64,000 bases of DNA from Sporomusa sphaeroides DSM 2875. GTDB lineage: Bacteria; Bacillota; Negativicutes; Sporomusales; Sporomusaceae. Shown here one piece after another: positions 45,567-53,812 of this stretch. Position 1 is the stretch's first letter; each line of letters starts with the position of its first letter. The translations under genes and the position numbers were made by a program. The notes beneath the pieces were generated by a model. That model was not told where the DNA came from. It saw only the letters and a list, made by a program, of their open reading frames with translations, and ran no database searches. The stretch lies in contig NZ_CP146991.1 in the NCBI RefSeq assembly GCF_001941975.2, positions 1,598,524-1,662,523 of the forward strand, given 5' to 3'.

Positions 45567-46130
45567 TTGGAAAAAGTAGTAGTACGCTCACAAATCAGCA
45601 GAAAGAATTTTATTGTGATGACAGCAGCTGTAACAGCTTTTGCGGCTGTTGTCGTATTTTCACTTTACAAATGGTTTGCCCTTGGAATATTTCAACCGGT
45701 GGAGCTGATGGCTGAAGCGTTGGTGCTGTTTGTGCTTATTGAGCGTATGTCGGCAAAATACACCTATGAAATGGATAAGAAGGTACTCAGATTAATCAAA
45801 CATGGTTTATTAGGCCGCATAACGCACGAAATTCCTTACCGTGATATTTTTGGTTTATACCGTTATAAGCCCCAGCTTATCGGCGTAATTAAATTTCGCC
45901 GTACCTATCGGTTTAATTCGGCGCTGGACAGCAGGAATGTCTGGACATTGGCCTATACCGCGCCGGGATATAAGGGAAAAATGGAAAATAGACGGTTTTA
46001 CATTAAGCCAGGGCAGCAACTGCTCATCGCATTGCGGTCAAAATTACCTGAAAAAGTGGTGGCAGAAGAAAAAATTATTAAAGAAGTATTGCTGACAGAA
46101 GAAAAAAATGAAACCATGCTTAAAGGATAA
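45567..46130 (+). CDS. Unknown membrane protein
   Basis: A 187-residue protein with two adjacent hydrophobic segments (about 15-35 and 45-62), then a basic and beta-rich cytoplasmic part of PH-domain-like character (YEMDKKVLRLIKHGLLGRI; IPYRDIFGLYRYK). I do not recognise a named family. The start is TTG at 45567 with CGGAGG ahead. It follows the CoA transferase by 29 bases and is probably cotranscribed. No function is assigned. Confidence 0.65.
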   Translation: MEKVVVRSQISRKNFIVMTAAVTAFAAVVVFSLYKWFALGIFQPVELMAEALVLFVLIERMSAKYTYEMDKKVLRLIKHGLLGRITHEIPYRDIFGLYRYKPQLIGVIKFRRTYRFNSALDSRNVWTLAYTAPGYKGKMENRRFYIKPGQQLLIALRSKLPEKVVAEEKIIKEVLLTEEKNETMLKG

Positions 46131-46154
46131 TAAATTCAAAAATATAAGCCTTTT

Positions 46155-46210
46155 TATACTAAAAGCCTTTTCAAACGTTACAAATAACGTTTGAAAAGGC
46201 TTTTAGTATA
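46155..46210 (+). repeat. Perfect 26-bp inverted repeat, probable bidirectional terminator
   Basis: Positions 46155-46180 and 46185-46210 are exact reverse complements (26 pairs, loop CAAA). The stem begins TATACTAAAAGCC and ends at TTTTAGTATA followed by TTTATTG. It contains its own A and T runs, so it could terminate both ways. It separates the carboxylate region from the rnf operon. Confidence 0.85.
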
Positions 46211-46234
46211 TTTATTGTGTTAATTTTTAAGATT

Positions 46235-46263
46235 TTGTACAAAATTTCACAAAAAAGTATAGT
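46235..46263 (+). promoter_or_regulatory. rnf promoter with overlapping candidate Rex operator
   Basis: A promoter reads TTGTAC (46235-46240), 17 bases, TATAGT (46258-46263). The stretch 46235-46252, TTGTACAAAATTTCACAA, fits the Rex pattern TTGTG-N8-CACAA with one mismatch. So a bound repressor would cover the -35 box. About 190 bases of leader without a gene follow before the operon. Confidence 0.6.
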
Positions 46264-46453
46264 AATTTTTTTGAAAATCTGGTATTGTAAATACAGTTGG
46301 AATTTTTTCAATTTACTAACATCATTTTTCTTTGATAAGTGAAAAATTTAATTTATGTAAATTAGCAGGTAAACAATCGTTTTACGCGAATATATATTTC
46401 GTTTTAATAATCCACTATTACTTGTATATCACCTGCCAAAGGGGGGATAAAAA

Positions 46454-46873
46454 CTGGAAAAACTGCATGAAGGCATTGTGCTGGAGGTTATCGATGATAT
46501 AGCAAAAGTAAAGGCAAGCCGCCATAACGATTGCGAAAACTGCGGCTCGTGTCCTGGCAACAATGCGATAGTTCTTGTTGCGCGCAACCCGGTGGGCGCG
46601 AAACGCGGGCAGAGGGTGGTTTTTGAAATCGAGCAGATAAGCATGCTGAAATCGGCTGTTGTTGTTTATGCCGTTCCTGTTTTGGGCACCATTGCCGGCG
46701 CTGTCGTAGGCTGGTATTTTGGAACCGAGATGATGGGGATTAACGACCCTTTCTGGTTGCAAATGGGCGGCGGGAGTATTGCTTGCGTCCTGTCACTTTT
46801 GTATGTTCGTTATTATGATCGCAAGGCCAGAACCAGGGCAGACATGCAGCCGGTAATCACCCGGATTTTGTAG
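46454..46873 (+). CDS. rseC: SoxR-reducing system protein RseC-like, first gene of rnf operon
   Basis: A 139-residue RseC/MucC-type protein. The N-terminal domain has EGIVLEVIDDIAKVKASRH and a C-x2-C-x2-C set (CENCGSC), then two membrane spans (about 77-97 and 103-120). RseC homologues often sit in rnf operons. The best start seems to be CTG at 46454: it follows GGGGGG at seven bases, and a stop codon lies six bases ahead. The next option is GTG at 46478, which would remove LEKLHEGI, a part that aligns with the family. Confidence 0.75.
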   Translation: MEKLHEGIVLEVIDDIAKVKASRHNDCENCGSCPGNNAIVLVARNPVGAKRGQRVVFEIEQISMLKSAVVVYAVPVLGTIAGAVVGWYFGTEMMGINDPFWLQMGGGSIACVLSLLYVRYYDRKARTRADMQPVITRIL

Positions 46874-46944
46874 CAGTTTGGTTTGGGCTGGCCAAAATAT
46901 TAAATTGCGGTTGAAAAATTTCTAAATAAAAAGGAGTTGAATTT

Positions 46945-48267
46945 ATGGCAAAAAGCTTTCGCGGCGGGGTTCATCCCGACGACCGCAAGCGGTATACGGC
47001 TGCCAAAGCCATAGAAGTGGCGCCGATACCGCGGAAAGTCATCATTCCTACCAGGCAGCATCTGGGAGCGCCTTGCGCACCGATAGTCAAGGTGGGCGAT
47101 CTGGTCAAGAAAGGACAGGTAGTAGCTGAGGCACAAGCCTTTGTCGCCAGTCCGATTCATGCCTCAACATCAGGTAAGGTGGTAGAAATTGCCGAATATC
47201 CTCATCCGGTTTTTGGCGCCTGTCAGGCAGTTGTCATTGAAAGTGACGACAAGGATGAATGGGCACCCGGTCTGCCGCTTAGCCGCGACTGGCAGTCGCT
47301 TGATGTTAAAGAACTGAAAGAAATTGTCCGCCTTGCCGGTCTTGTCGGTATGGGGGGGGCAACTTTTCCGACACATGTAAAAATGTCGCCGCCTCCGGAA
47401 AAGCCGATTGACTCATTTATCCTGAACGGCGCAGAGTGCGAACCGTACCTGACTGCCGACCACAGGGTAATGCTGGAGCAAACCGAGCGCATTATTACAG
47501 GCATGAAGATTGCAATGAAGATTCTTGGCGTAAGCAAAGGCTATGTCGGCATCGAAGAAAACAAGCCTGATGCCATTGAAATTATGCGTAAAGCCTGTAC
47601 CGGTTCTGCCATCGAAGTTGTACCGCTTCAAACCAAATATCCGCAAGGTGCGGAAAAGACCCTGATTAAGGTTATCCTTGACAGGGAAGTACCATCCGGC
47701 GGCCTGCCTATGGATGTAGGTACTGTTGTTCAAAACGTTGGCACGATGGTGGCTATGGCTGATGCTGTCGAGAAAGGTATCCCCTTGATCGAGCGTGTTG
47801 CTACCATTACCGGTGGCGCTATTGCCGAACCTAAAAATATTTTGCTGCGGGTAGGCGCAACTTTTGCCCAGGCAATTGAATTGTGTGGCGGCTTTAAAGA
47901 GCAGCCGGTCAAAGTGATTATGGGTGGACCCATGATGGGGATGGCCCAACGCACTGTTGACGTACCTGTTATCAAAGGTACTTCCGGTATTTTAGCCCTG
48001 AGTGCAGCTGACGTAAATATGGGGGATGAACAGCCCTGTATTCGCTGCGGCCGCTGTGTAGAGGCCTGCCCGATGGGGCTGGTACCCAACATGTTCAGTA
48101 TTCTTGGCGAACGCGGCGTGTTTGAGGTGTCCGTGAAAGAATATAACGTTTTGGACTGCGTGGAGTGTGGCTCATGCGTCTATGTATGTCCCGCCAAGCG
48201 CAATATTGTTCAGTATATCAAACTATGTAAAGTCCAAAACGCGGCCCAGGCTGCGGCGAAGAAATAG
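46945..48267 (+). CDS. rnfC: Rnf complex subunit C
   Basis: A 440-residue RnfC, the peripheral NADH-binding and FMN subunit of the ferredoxin:NAD+ oxidoreductase. Seen: the start FRGGVHPDDRK, the NuoF-like GLVGMGGATFPTHVK (near 135) and NGAECEPYLTADHR (near 155), the SLBB stretch, and two [4Fe-4S] sets (CIRCGRCVEACP, CVECGSCVYVCP) near 365-415. AAGGAG precedes the ATG. Rnf oxidises ferredoxin with NAD+ and exports Na+ or H+. Confidence 0.95.
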   Translation: MAKSFRGGVHPDDRKRYTAAKAIEVAPIPRKVIIPTRQHLGAPCAPIVKVGDLVKKGQVVAEAQAFVASPIHASTSGKVVEIAEYPHPVFGACQAVVIESDDKDEWAPGLPLSRDWQSLDVKELKEIVRLAGLVGMGGATFPTHVKMSPPPEKPIDSFILNGAECEPYLTADHRVMLEQTERIITGMKIAMKILGVSKGYVGIEENKPDAIEIMRKACTGSAIEVVPLQTKYPQGAEKTLIKVILDREVPSGGLPMDVGTVVQNVGTMVAMADAVEKGIPLIERVATITGGAIAEPKNILLRVGATFAQAIELCGGFKEQPVKVIMGGPMMGMAQRTVDVPVIKGTSGILALSAADVNMGDEQPCIRCGRCVEACPMGLVPNMFSILGERGVFEVSVKEYNVLDCVECGSCVYVCPAKRNIVQYIKLCKVQNAAQAAAKK

Positions 48268-48284
48268 GAGGTGACGCAAAGAGT

Positions 48285-49304
48285 ATGAGCGCAGAAGTAA
48301 AACTTGACACCGGTATGTTGACGGTCTCGGCGTCGCCGCATATCAGGTGCGATGAATCCATTTCCAAAATAATGTGGACCGTTAATATGGCTCTGACGCC
48401 GGCGGCTTTATTTTCCGTTTATCAGTTTGGAATCGGGGCTTTTACTACTTTGGCCCTGTGTATAGCGGTATGTGTTTTGACCGAATATCTTATTCAAAAA
48501 TGGCAGGAAAAACCTATTACCATAAATGACGGAAGCGCGTTTTTGACAGGCCTTTTGTTAGGCATGAACATACCGCCGGATGTGCCGTGGTATATGCCGG
48601 TTTTTGGTTCTGTCGTTGCCATCGGCATTGCCAAACACACCATGGGCGGGCTTGGGTTTAATATTTTTAACCCCGCGCTAATCGGCAGAGCGGCGCTGGT
48701 TGCTTCCTGGCCGGTTTTGATGACAACCTGGCCGAAGATGGCTATGCCCGGCACGGTTGACGCGCTTACTAGCGCCACTCCTTTGGGTATTTTAAAAATG
48801 GAAGGTTATGCCAAGCTGGTGGAGGTTTTTGGCGACCAAGCCACTATGTACAAGGCCATGTTTTTGGGCACACATGGCGGCAGTATGGGCGAAACTTCGG
48901 CGATTCTCCTGATTTTGGGAGGCATTTACCTCATTTATCGGGGTTATGTAAATTGGCAAATTCCGGTTGTTATGATTTCTACCGTAGCGGTTTTGACTTG
49001 GATTTTTGGCGGCTTGTATAATGTTAACGGCTCTACCGGCCTTTTCACAGGTGACCCGATTTTGAGCATGCTTTCCGGCGGGTTGATTTTGGGGGCGTTT
49101 TTCATGGCTACCGACATGGTTACTATCCCCATTACCGTCAAAGGGCAGATTATATTTGCCGCCGGAGCGGGAGCTCTTACTGTTTTGATTAGGCTTCAAG
49201 GCGGCTATCCTGAGGGTGTTTGTTATGCTATTTTGCTGATGAACTCGGTAACGCCGCTTATTGACCGCGCTATTAAACCCGTCAGGTTCGGAAAAACGGT
49301 GTAA
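48285..49304 (+). CDS. rnfD: Rnf complex subunit D
   Basis: A 339-residue membrane subunit of the RnfD/NqrB family. The covalent FMN Thr is in LTSATPLG near residue 165. About ten hydrophobic spans are seen, with the conserved GLLLGMNIPP and GGLGFNIFNPALIGRA stretches. AGGAGGTG lies ahead of the ATG. Part of rnfCDGEAB. Confidence 0.95.
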   Translation: MSAEVKLDTGMLTVSASPHIRCDESISKIMWTVNMALTPAALFSVYQFGIGAFTTLALCIAVCVLTEYLIQKWQEKPITINDGSAFLTGLLLGMNIPPDVPWYMPVFGSVVAIGIAKHTMGGLGFNIFNPALIGRAALVASWPVLMTTWPKMAMPGTVDALTSATPLGILKMEGYAKLVEVFGDQATMYKAMFLGTHGGSMGETSAILLILGGIYLIYRGYVNWQIPVVMISTVAVLTWIFGGLYNVNGSTGLFTGDPILSMLSGGLILGAFFMATDMVTIPITVKGQIIFAAGAGALTVLIRLQGGYPEGVCYAILLMNSVTPLIDRAIKPVRFGKTV

Positions 49305-49316
49305 GGAGGTGGGAGC

Positions 49317-49928
49317 ATGTCACATGATTCTGGTAAAAATGACAGTCTTATAAAAATTGCCCTTAACTTGACGACGGCCTGTCTGATCTCAAGTGTAATT
49401 CTTTCGGGAGTGTATTTTATTACCGCGCCTTACGCGGCTGCAAATGATACGAAAAGAAAAGAAAAAGCTATGCAGGCGGTAATTGAAGATGTGCCGAATA
49501 AGGAGTTTGCTTTAAAATTAAGCCCGAATGATTGGGGTATAATTCCGATTGAAAACAAGCCCGGATGGTATAAAGCCGCAATGAAGGCTGACGGCAAGGT
49601 GATAGCTTATATTGTCCCGGCTGCGAGCAAAGGTTATTCTAGTGTAGTTTCGATGATTATCGCCGTTAGCCCGGAAGGGAAACTATTAAATTTCAAGGTT
49701 GTATCCCAAGCGGAAACTCCCGGTCTTGGCGACAAATTCTATGAGCCGAAATTTTATCAACAGTTTCCGGGGAAAAAACCTGAAGATTTGGTAGTTGTAA
49801 AAGAACCAACCGATAAAAATATTCAGGCGATGACCGGCGCGACTATCACTACAAGGGCAATAGCCAAAGGTATTAGAGAAGCGGCTGAGGAAGTTGGAGT
49901 ATATATGAAAGAAACCCAGAACAAGTGA
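49317..49928 (+). CDS. rnfG: Rnf complex subunit G
   Basis: A 203-residue subunit with one N-terminal membrane span (about 13-35) and an FMN-binding domain outside the membrane. The attachment motif is MTGATITT near residue 170, where FMN is bound to Thr. AAGGAGGTG precedes the ATG, which lies 12 bases after rnfD. Confidence 0.95.
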   Translation: MSHDSGKNDSLIKIALNLTTACLISSVILSGVYFITAPYAAANDTKRKEKAMQAVIEDVPNKEFALKLSPNDWGIIPIENKPGWYKAAMKADGKVIAYIVPAASKGYSSVVSMIIAVSPEGKLLNFKVVSQAETPGLGDKFYEPKFYQQFPGKKPEDLVVVKEPTDKNIQAMTGATITTRAIAKGIREAAEEVGVYMKETQNK

Positions 49929-49942
49929 GGTGAATAAAATAA

Positions 49943-50629
49943 ATGAGTAACGAAAATATGAGATTGTGGCCTGAGTTTACCAAAGGGCTTTTCGAAATGA
50001 ATCCCATTTTCCGGCTGGCCTTGAGTTTGTGTCCGGCTTTGGCGGTAACTGCGACCGTGAATAACGCGGTTGCCATGGGCATTGTGGTAACTTTTGTTAT
50101 TACCACAAATAATATTGTTATTTCTCTTTTGAAAAACTTTATCAATCCCAAAGTGCGCCTCCCTGTTTTTATTACTTCCATATCCACAATTGTTACGGTA
50201 AGCGGGTTGGTACTGCAAGCTTTTTCTCCGGAGATTTTTGAGGCGCTGGGTATTTATTTGCCGCTGGTGGTCGTTTTTGCCATTATTATGGCGCGGGCGG
50301 AAGTTTTTGCCACAAAAAACGGCGTTATCCCTTCGGCTGTGGACGGCTTAGGCATGGGCATCGGCTTTCTGGGTGCCATGGTTTTAATCGGTGCTACCCG
50401 TGAATTGTTTGGCAGCGGGACTCTGTTTAAGATTCCTATATTTCCCGAAGGCTTTTACAATCCTGCACTCATTATGATTTTGCCGCCTGGAGCTTTCATG
50501 CTTATTGGGCTTTTGATCGGCCTTTTTGCCATCATTGGTCAATATCAAGATAAAGCGGCGAGTAAGAAACTGAAAGAGGCAAGAATGCAAAAAATGGCGT
50601 TGCAAAAAGGAGTGAGTGCGAATGGGTGA
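49943..50629 (+). CDS. rnfE: Rnf complex subunit E
   Basis: A 228-residue integral subunit of the RnfA/RnfE/NqrD/NqrE family with six spans. Conserved Cys in LCPALAVTATVNNA (near 27) is one ligand of the intramembrane iron site. It overlaps the start of rnfA by eight bases. Confidence 0.95.
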   Translation: MSNENMRLWPEFTKGLFEMNPIFRLALSLCPALAVTATVNNAVAMGIVVTFVITTNNIVISLLKNFINPKVRLPVFITSISTIVTVSGLVLQAFSPEIFEALGIYLPLVVVFAIIMARAEVFATKNGVIPSAVDGLGMGIGFLGAMVLIGATRELFGSGTLFKIPIFPEGFYNPALIMILPPGAFMLIGLLIGLFAIIGQYQDKAASKKLKEARMQKMALQKGVSANG

Positions 50630-51200
50630 GTATTTCACTTTATTTATCGGAGCTGTTCTTATTAACAACTTCGTTCTAACTCGTTTCTTGGGCCTGTGCA
50701 TATTTTTCGGGGTTTCCAAAAACCTTGACGCCTCGCTTGGTATGGGTGTTGCGGTAACTTCGGTTATGGTGGTAAGTTCGGTAATGACTTGGCTTGTATA
50801 CACATTTGCCCTTGTTCCATTTGGGCTTAAGTTTTTGCAAACACCGGTTTTTGTCCTCCTTATCGCCTGTTCTGTGCAGCTCTTGGAGATGATTATCAAG
50901 AAACATTCGCCTGCATTATATAATATGTGGGGTATTTACTTGATGCTGATTGCCGCAAACTGCATAGTATTCGGTTTGCCTGTAATCAATGCCGCAGAGG
51001 GCTTTGGCTTAGTTAAGAGTGTCGTAAACTCTTTTGGTTCCGGTGCGGGATTTGCCCTAGCTATCGTGCTTATGGCGAGCCTTAGGGAAAAATTACAGTA
51101 TGCGAATGTGCCTAAGACGCTTGACGGCCTGGGGATTTCCTTTATTCTAGCTGGTATGCTGGCGTTGGCGTTTCTCGGCTTCTCCGGCATGATTTCATAG
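50622..51200 (+). CDS. rnfA: Rnf complex subunit A
   Basis: A 192-residue paralogue of RnfE. NNFVLTRFLGLCIFFG (near 15-30) holds the conserved cysteine, and AANCIVFGLPV lies near 105. Six spans. ATG at 50622; GGAGTG ahead. It is the cation-channel partner of RnfE. Confidence 0.95.
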   Translation: MGEYFTLFIGAVLINNFVLTRFLGLCIFFGVSKNLDASLGMGVAVTSVMVVSSVMTWLVYTFALVPFGLKFLQTPVFVLLIACSVQLLEMIIKKHSPALYNMWGIYLMLIAANCIVFGLPVINAAEGFGLVKSVVNSFGSGAGFALAIVLMASLREKLQYANVPKTLDGLGISFILAGMLALAFLGFSGMIS

Positions 51201-51224
51201 AAAGGAGGTTTGGCTGAATAAATT

Positions 51225-52205
51225 ATGAAAAAAACTGTAAGGATATGCGCAATGAAAAAAATAACAGCCGGCATTCTGTTTCTTATGCTGGCCGGATTTG
51301 ATCAAGCTGTACATGCTGCAGTGGCAGTCGAGTCGTCGATTGACGCGAATGTCGGGGCTGATACCGTAATTGCGGCTATAGTTTTACTAGTCTCCATGGG
51401 ACTGTTGTTCGGTATTATTATGGCCTATGCCAACAAGAAGTTTGCCGTTGAGGTTAATCCGCTTATTCATATTGTTGAGGACATACTCCCCAAAGGACAG
51501 TGCGGCGCGTGCGGCTATCCCGGCTGCATGGGCTATGCCGAGGCCGTGGTGACCAACCCGGATGTCCCGCCCAATCTCTGTACCCCTGGCAAGGACGTTG
51601 TCGCCAAACTGGTCGGCGAGCTGACAGGCAAGGCGGCGGCGCCCGTTGACCCCCGGATTGCCCAGGTCAGGTGCGCCGGTACGTATGTCAAGGCCGGTAA
51701 GGCCAATGAATACGTCGGTGTGGAGGACTGCGTGGCAGCCAACCTGTTATTCGGCGGCCCTAAGAGCTGTAAATATGGTTGTCTGGGTCTTGGCACCTGT
51801 GTCAAAGCTTGTCCGTTTGGCGCTATGGAAATGAGTGCCGACGGCCTGCCGATTATTGATCCGGATAAATGTACCGGTTGTGCAAAATGTGAAACAGTTT
51901 GTCCGAAAAAAGTCATTGCTATGATGCCGCTGGGAGCTTCTGTCCGTGTTAATTGTAATTCACATGATAAGGGCGCGGTTGCTAAGAAAGCCTGCAGCGC
52001 TGCTTGTATTGGCTGCACCTTATGTATGAAAGAATGCCCGTATGGCGCTATTAAGATGGAGAGCAATTTAGCGGTTGTTGACGCCAAAGTATGTATCGAG
52101 AAGTGTAACAATCCTACTTGCCTGGCTAAATGTCCGACTAAAGCCATCAGGGAAGCTGTGCTTGGGGTAGTGCCCGGCAGCGAAGTGGAAGATGTTGTAG
52201 CATAA
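51225..52205 (+). CDS. rnfB: Rnf complex subunit B (multi-cluster ferredoxin)
   Basis: A 326-residue RnfB with an N-terminal membrane anchor (about 45-67), a [4Fe-4S] domain (CGACGYPGC near 90) and several ferredoxin motifs (CKYGCLGLGTCVKACP; CTGCAKCETVCP; CIGCTLCMKECP). It takes electrons from ferredoxin. It has an extra hydrophobic stretch near residues 14-28 that looks like a signal peptide. The start is unclear: ATG 51225 has AAAGGAGG 16 bases ahead; ATG 51252 has AAGGAT nine bases ahead. Confidence 0.93.
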   Translation: MKKTVRICAMKKITAGILFLMLAGFDQAVHAAVAVESSIDANVGADTVIAAIVLLVSMGLLFGIIMAYANKKFAVEVNPLIHIVEDILPKGQCGACGYPGCMGYAEAVVTNPDVPPNLCTPGKDVVAKLVGELTGKAAAPVDPRIAQVRCAGTYVKAGKANEYVGVEDCVAANLLFGGPKSCKYGCLGLGTCVKACPFGAMEMSADGLPIIDPDKCTGCAKCETVCPKKVIAMMPLGASVRVNCNSHDKGAVAKKACSAACIGCTLCMKECPYGAIKMESNLAVVDAKVCIEKCNNPTCLAKCPTKAIREAVLGVVPGSEVEDVVA

Positions 52206-52216
52206 TACAAACAATA

Positions 52217-52248
52217 AGTAAAGAGGAGGGGAAGCCCTCCTCTTTACT
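52217..52248 (+). terminator. Terminator of the rnf operon
   Basis: A perfect 14-bp stem AGTAAAGAGGAGGG / CCCTCCTCTTTACT with loop GAAG. T content after the stem is low, but the stem is long. Confidence 0.85.
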
Positions 52249-52290
52249 ATTGTCTTCCCAAGATTTTTGGTCAGGGGCCCGGCACAAAGG

Positions 52291-52328
52291 CATACAACGC
52301 TGCGCTGCTGGCACTTACCGGTCCGCTT
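52291..52328. repeat. Short dispersed repeat, copy A
   Basis: CATACAACGCTGCG followed by CTGCTGGCACTTACC and TCCGCTT. It is about 80 per cent identical over 38 bases to the stretch at 59596-59632. It lies in a gap without a gene. Confidence 0.6.
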
Positions 52329-52485
52329 TTTTCAGGAGTGAAAATATAATTCCTGCCGCTGCGACCGGATGATGCCAGAGCCCGGGTAAAAGCCGGCATT
52401 TTCTTGCAAAGGATAATTTTGGTATTATTTGCATAAACCATTATTTTAATGTAAAATATAATAGAATATGGGCAAGGTGGCAATT

Positions 52486-52869
52486 ATGCTTACAAAAGCT
52501 GACAAATGGCTGATTAGTGCTTTGTTACTATTTGCAACTGCCGGTATCGGCCTTAATATGTACTACCTGTCAGGAGCAAGCGGTCAGGAAAAGCATATGG
52601 TCATATCAGTAAACGGCCAGATAGTAAAAACAATTCCGTTACGTCCGGGTTATTCCGGAGAATTTAGGATTGGCGGCGATAGCCATTTTAACGTTATTGA
52701 GTACAAAGATGGACATGTACATATGAAAGAAGCTGACTGTCCGGATCAAATTTGTGTTCAGTCAGGCTGGATAAATACTCCGCCACAGCAGATCGTATGT
52801 TTACCTTACCGGGTTGTTGTCAAAATAACAGCCGATAGTTCTGCTGATATTGACGACATTGTGAGGTAA
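52486..52869 (+). CDS. NusG domain II-containing membrane-anchored protein
   Basis: A 127-residue protein: one N-terminal membrane span (about 5-24), then a beta-rich NusG_II domain (VISVNGQIVKTIPL ... HFNVIEYKDGHVHMKEADCPDQICVQSGWI). CPDQIC is a conserved two-Cys motif in this family. The function is unknown; in Firmicutes the gene often sits ahead of a Gx transporter gene, as here (two-base gap). ATG at 52486 with AAGGTGG six bases ahead; the ATG 18 bases upstream lacks a site. Confidence 0.85.
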   Translation: MLTKADKWLISALLLFATAGIGLNMYYLSGASGQEKHMVISVNGQIVKTIPLRPGYSGEFRIGGDSHFNVIEYKDGHVHMKEADCPDQICVQSGWINTPPQQIVCLPYRVVVKITADSSADIDDIVR

Positions 52870-52871
52870 AT

Positions 52872-53402
52872 ATGGCTAAGACAAAACGCCTGGTTTTTTT
52901 AGCCCTGCTTGTCGCCGTAGCTGCCGCCCTGCATGTTGTGGAAAGCCGGCTGCCGGTTCCCGTACCTGTACCTGGTGTAAAGCTGGGATTGACTAATATA
53001 ATTTCACTGCTGACAATCATTATGCTAGGCTGGCGGGATGCTGTGTATGTTACCGTTGCCCGGGTGTTACTAGGCTCGTTATTTGGCGGTTCCCTGTTTG
53101 GACCGGCATTTGTTATGAGTATGGGCGGTGCGCTGGCCAGTATTTTTATTATGAGTTATGCAGCTAATACCTACGGCAAGGTATTTTCCCCTGTCGGTGT
53201 CAGTGTACTTGGCGCAGCAACTCACAATATTGCGCAAGTAATTTTGGCAGCTATGCTTGTTAATAGTCTGGGGCTGTTATGGTATCTGCCATACCTATTG
53301 CTTTTTGCCGTACCGACTGGACTCTGCACCGGCCTGGCGGCTAATTATTTTCTTGCTAAAATTCCAGTAAAGCATGGCTTGACTTGTAAAGATACGGATT
53401 GA
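52872..53402 (+). CDS. Gx transporter family protein (ECF S-component-like)
   Basis: A 176-residue protein with about six membrane spans. VESRLPVPVPVPGVKLGLTN (near residue 24-43) and the GSLFGGSLFGPAFVMSMGGA stretch (near 72) are typical of the family once annotated as heptaprenyl diphosphate synthase component I, now thought to be a membrane transporter related to ECF substrate-binding proteins. Substrate unknown. Confidence 0.85.
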   Translation: MAKTKRLVFLALLVAVAAALHVVESRLPVPVPVPGVKLGLTNIISLLTIIMLGWRDAVYVTVARVLLGSLFGGSLFGPAFVMSMGGALASIFIMSYAANTYGKVFSPVGVSVLGAATHNIAQVILAAMLVNSLGLLWYLPYLLLFAVPTGLCTGLAANYFLAKIPVKHGLTCKDTD

Positions 53403-53507
53403 CAATGTCCTTATACCATTTGTTCATATATGATTTGTCATACTTTTGTCAATATATTGTTATATAGTAGTGTTCTGACAACATTTGTTAATGCATGAGG
53501 GGGTTTT

Positions 53508-53801
53508 ATGGTGAAAACCGGCACAAAAAGAGGCAGCTCAGCCGGAAAAAATATGGGTATGATGGTATTATTTCTTGTCACCGGAGCAGTTGTCGGCGGC
53601 ATTTTAGGCGAACTTGCCGCCAGTTCCAGTTTGCTTTCAGGCATTGCTCCCTACTTAATAAAACCGTTTCCTGTGTTTGATGTGCCACCGGTAGCCATTA
53701 ACCTGTATGTAATAAAACTGGTAATTGGTTTTGCCTTGTACCCTAATTTGATGAGTATAATAGGGATTATTGCGGCAGTTATCCTTTTCCGGCGTTTTTA
53801 G
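53508..53801 (+). CDS. DUF4321 family membrane protein
   Basis: A 97-residue protein with two hydrophobic segments (about 18-38 and 66-90). The stretch GGILGELAAS and the end VIKLVIGFALYPNLMSIIG are typical of DUF4321, a family that sits ahead of maf in Firmicutes. ATG at 53508, GGGGG site ahead, 12 bases before maf. Function not known. Confidence 0.8.
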   Translation: MVKTGTKRGSSAGKNMGMMVLFLVTGAVVGGILGELAASSSLLSGIAPYLIKPFPVFDVPPVAINLYVIKLVIGFALYPNLMSIIGIIAAVILFRRF

Positions 53802-53812
53802 GAGGATTTGGC

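Noticed and set aside
52271-52483. Minus-strand 70-residue ORF
   Set aside because: It consists of dispersed repeat sequence and lies over the promoter region of the NusG-II gene.
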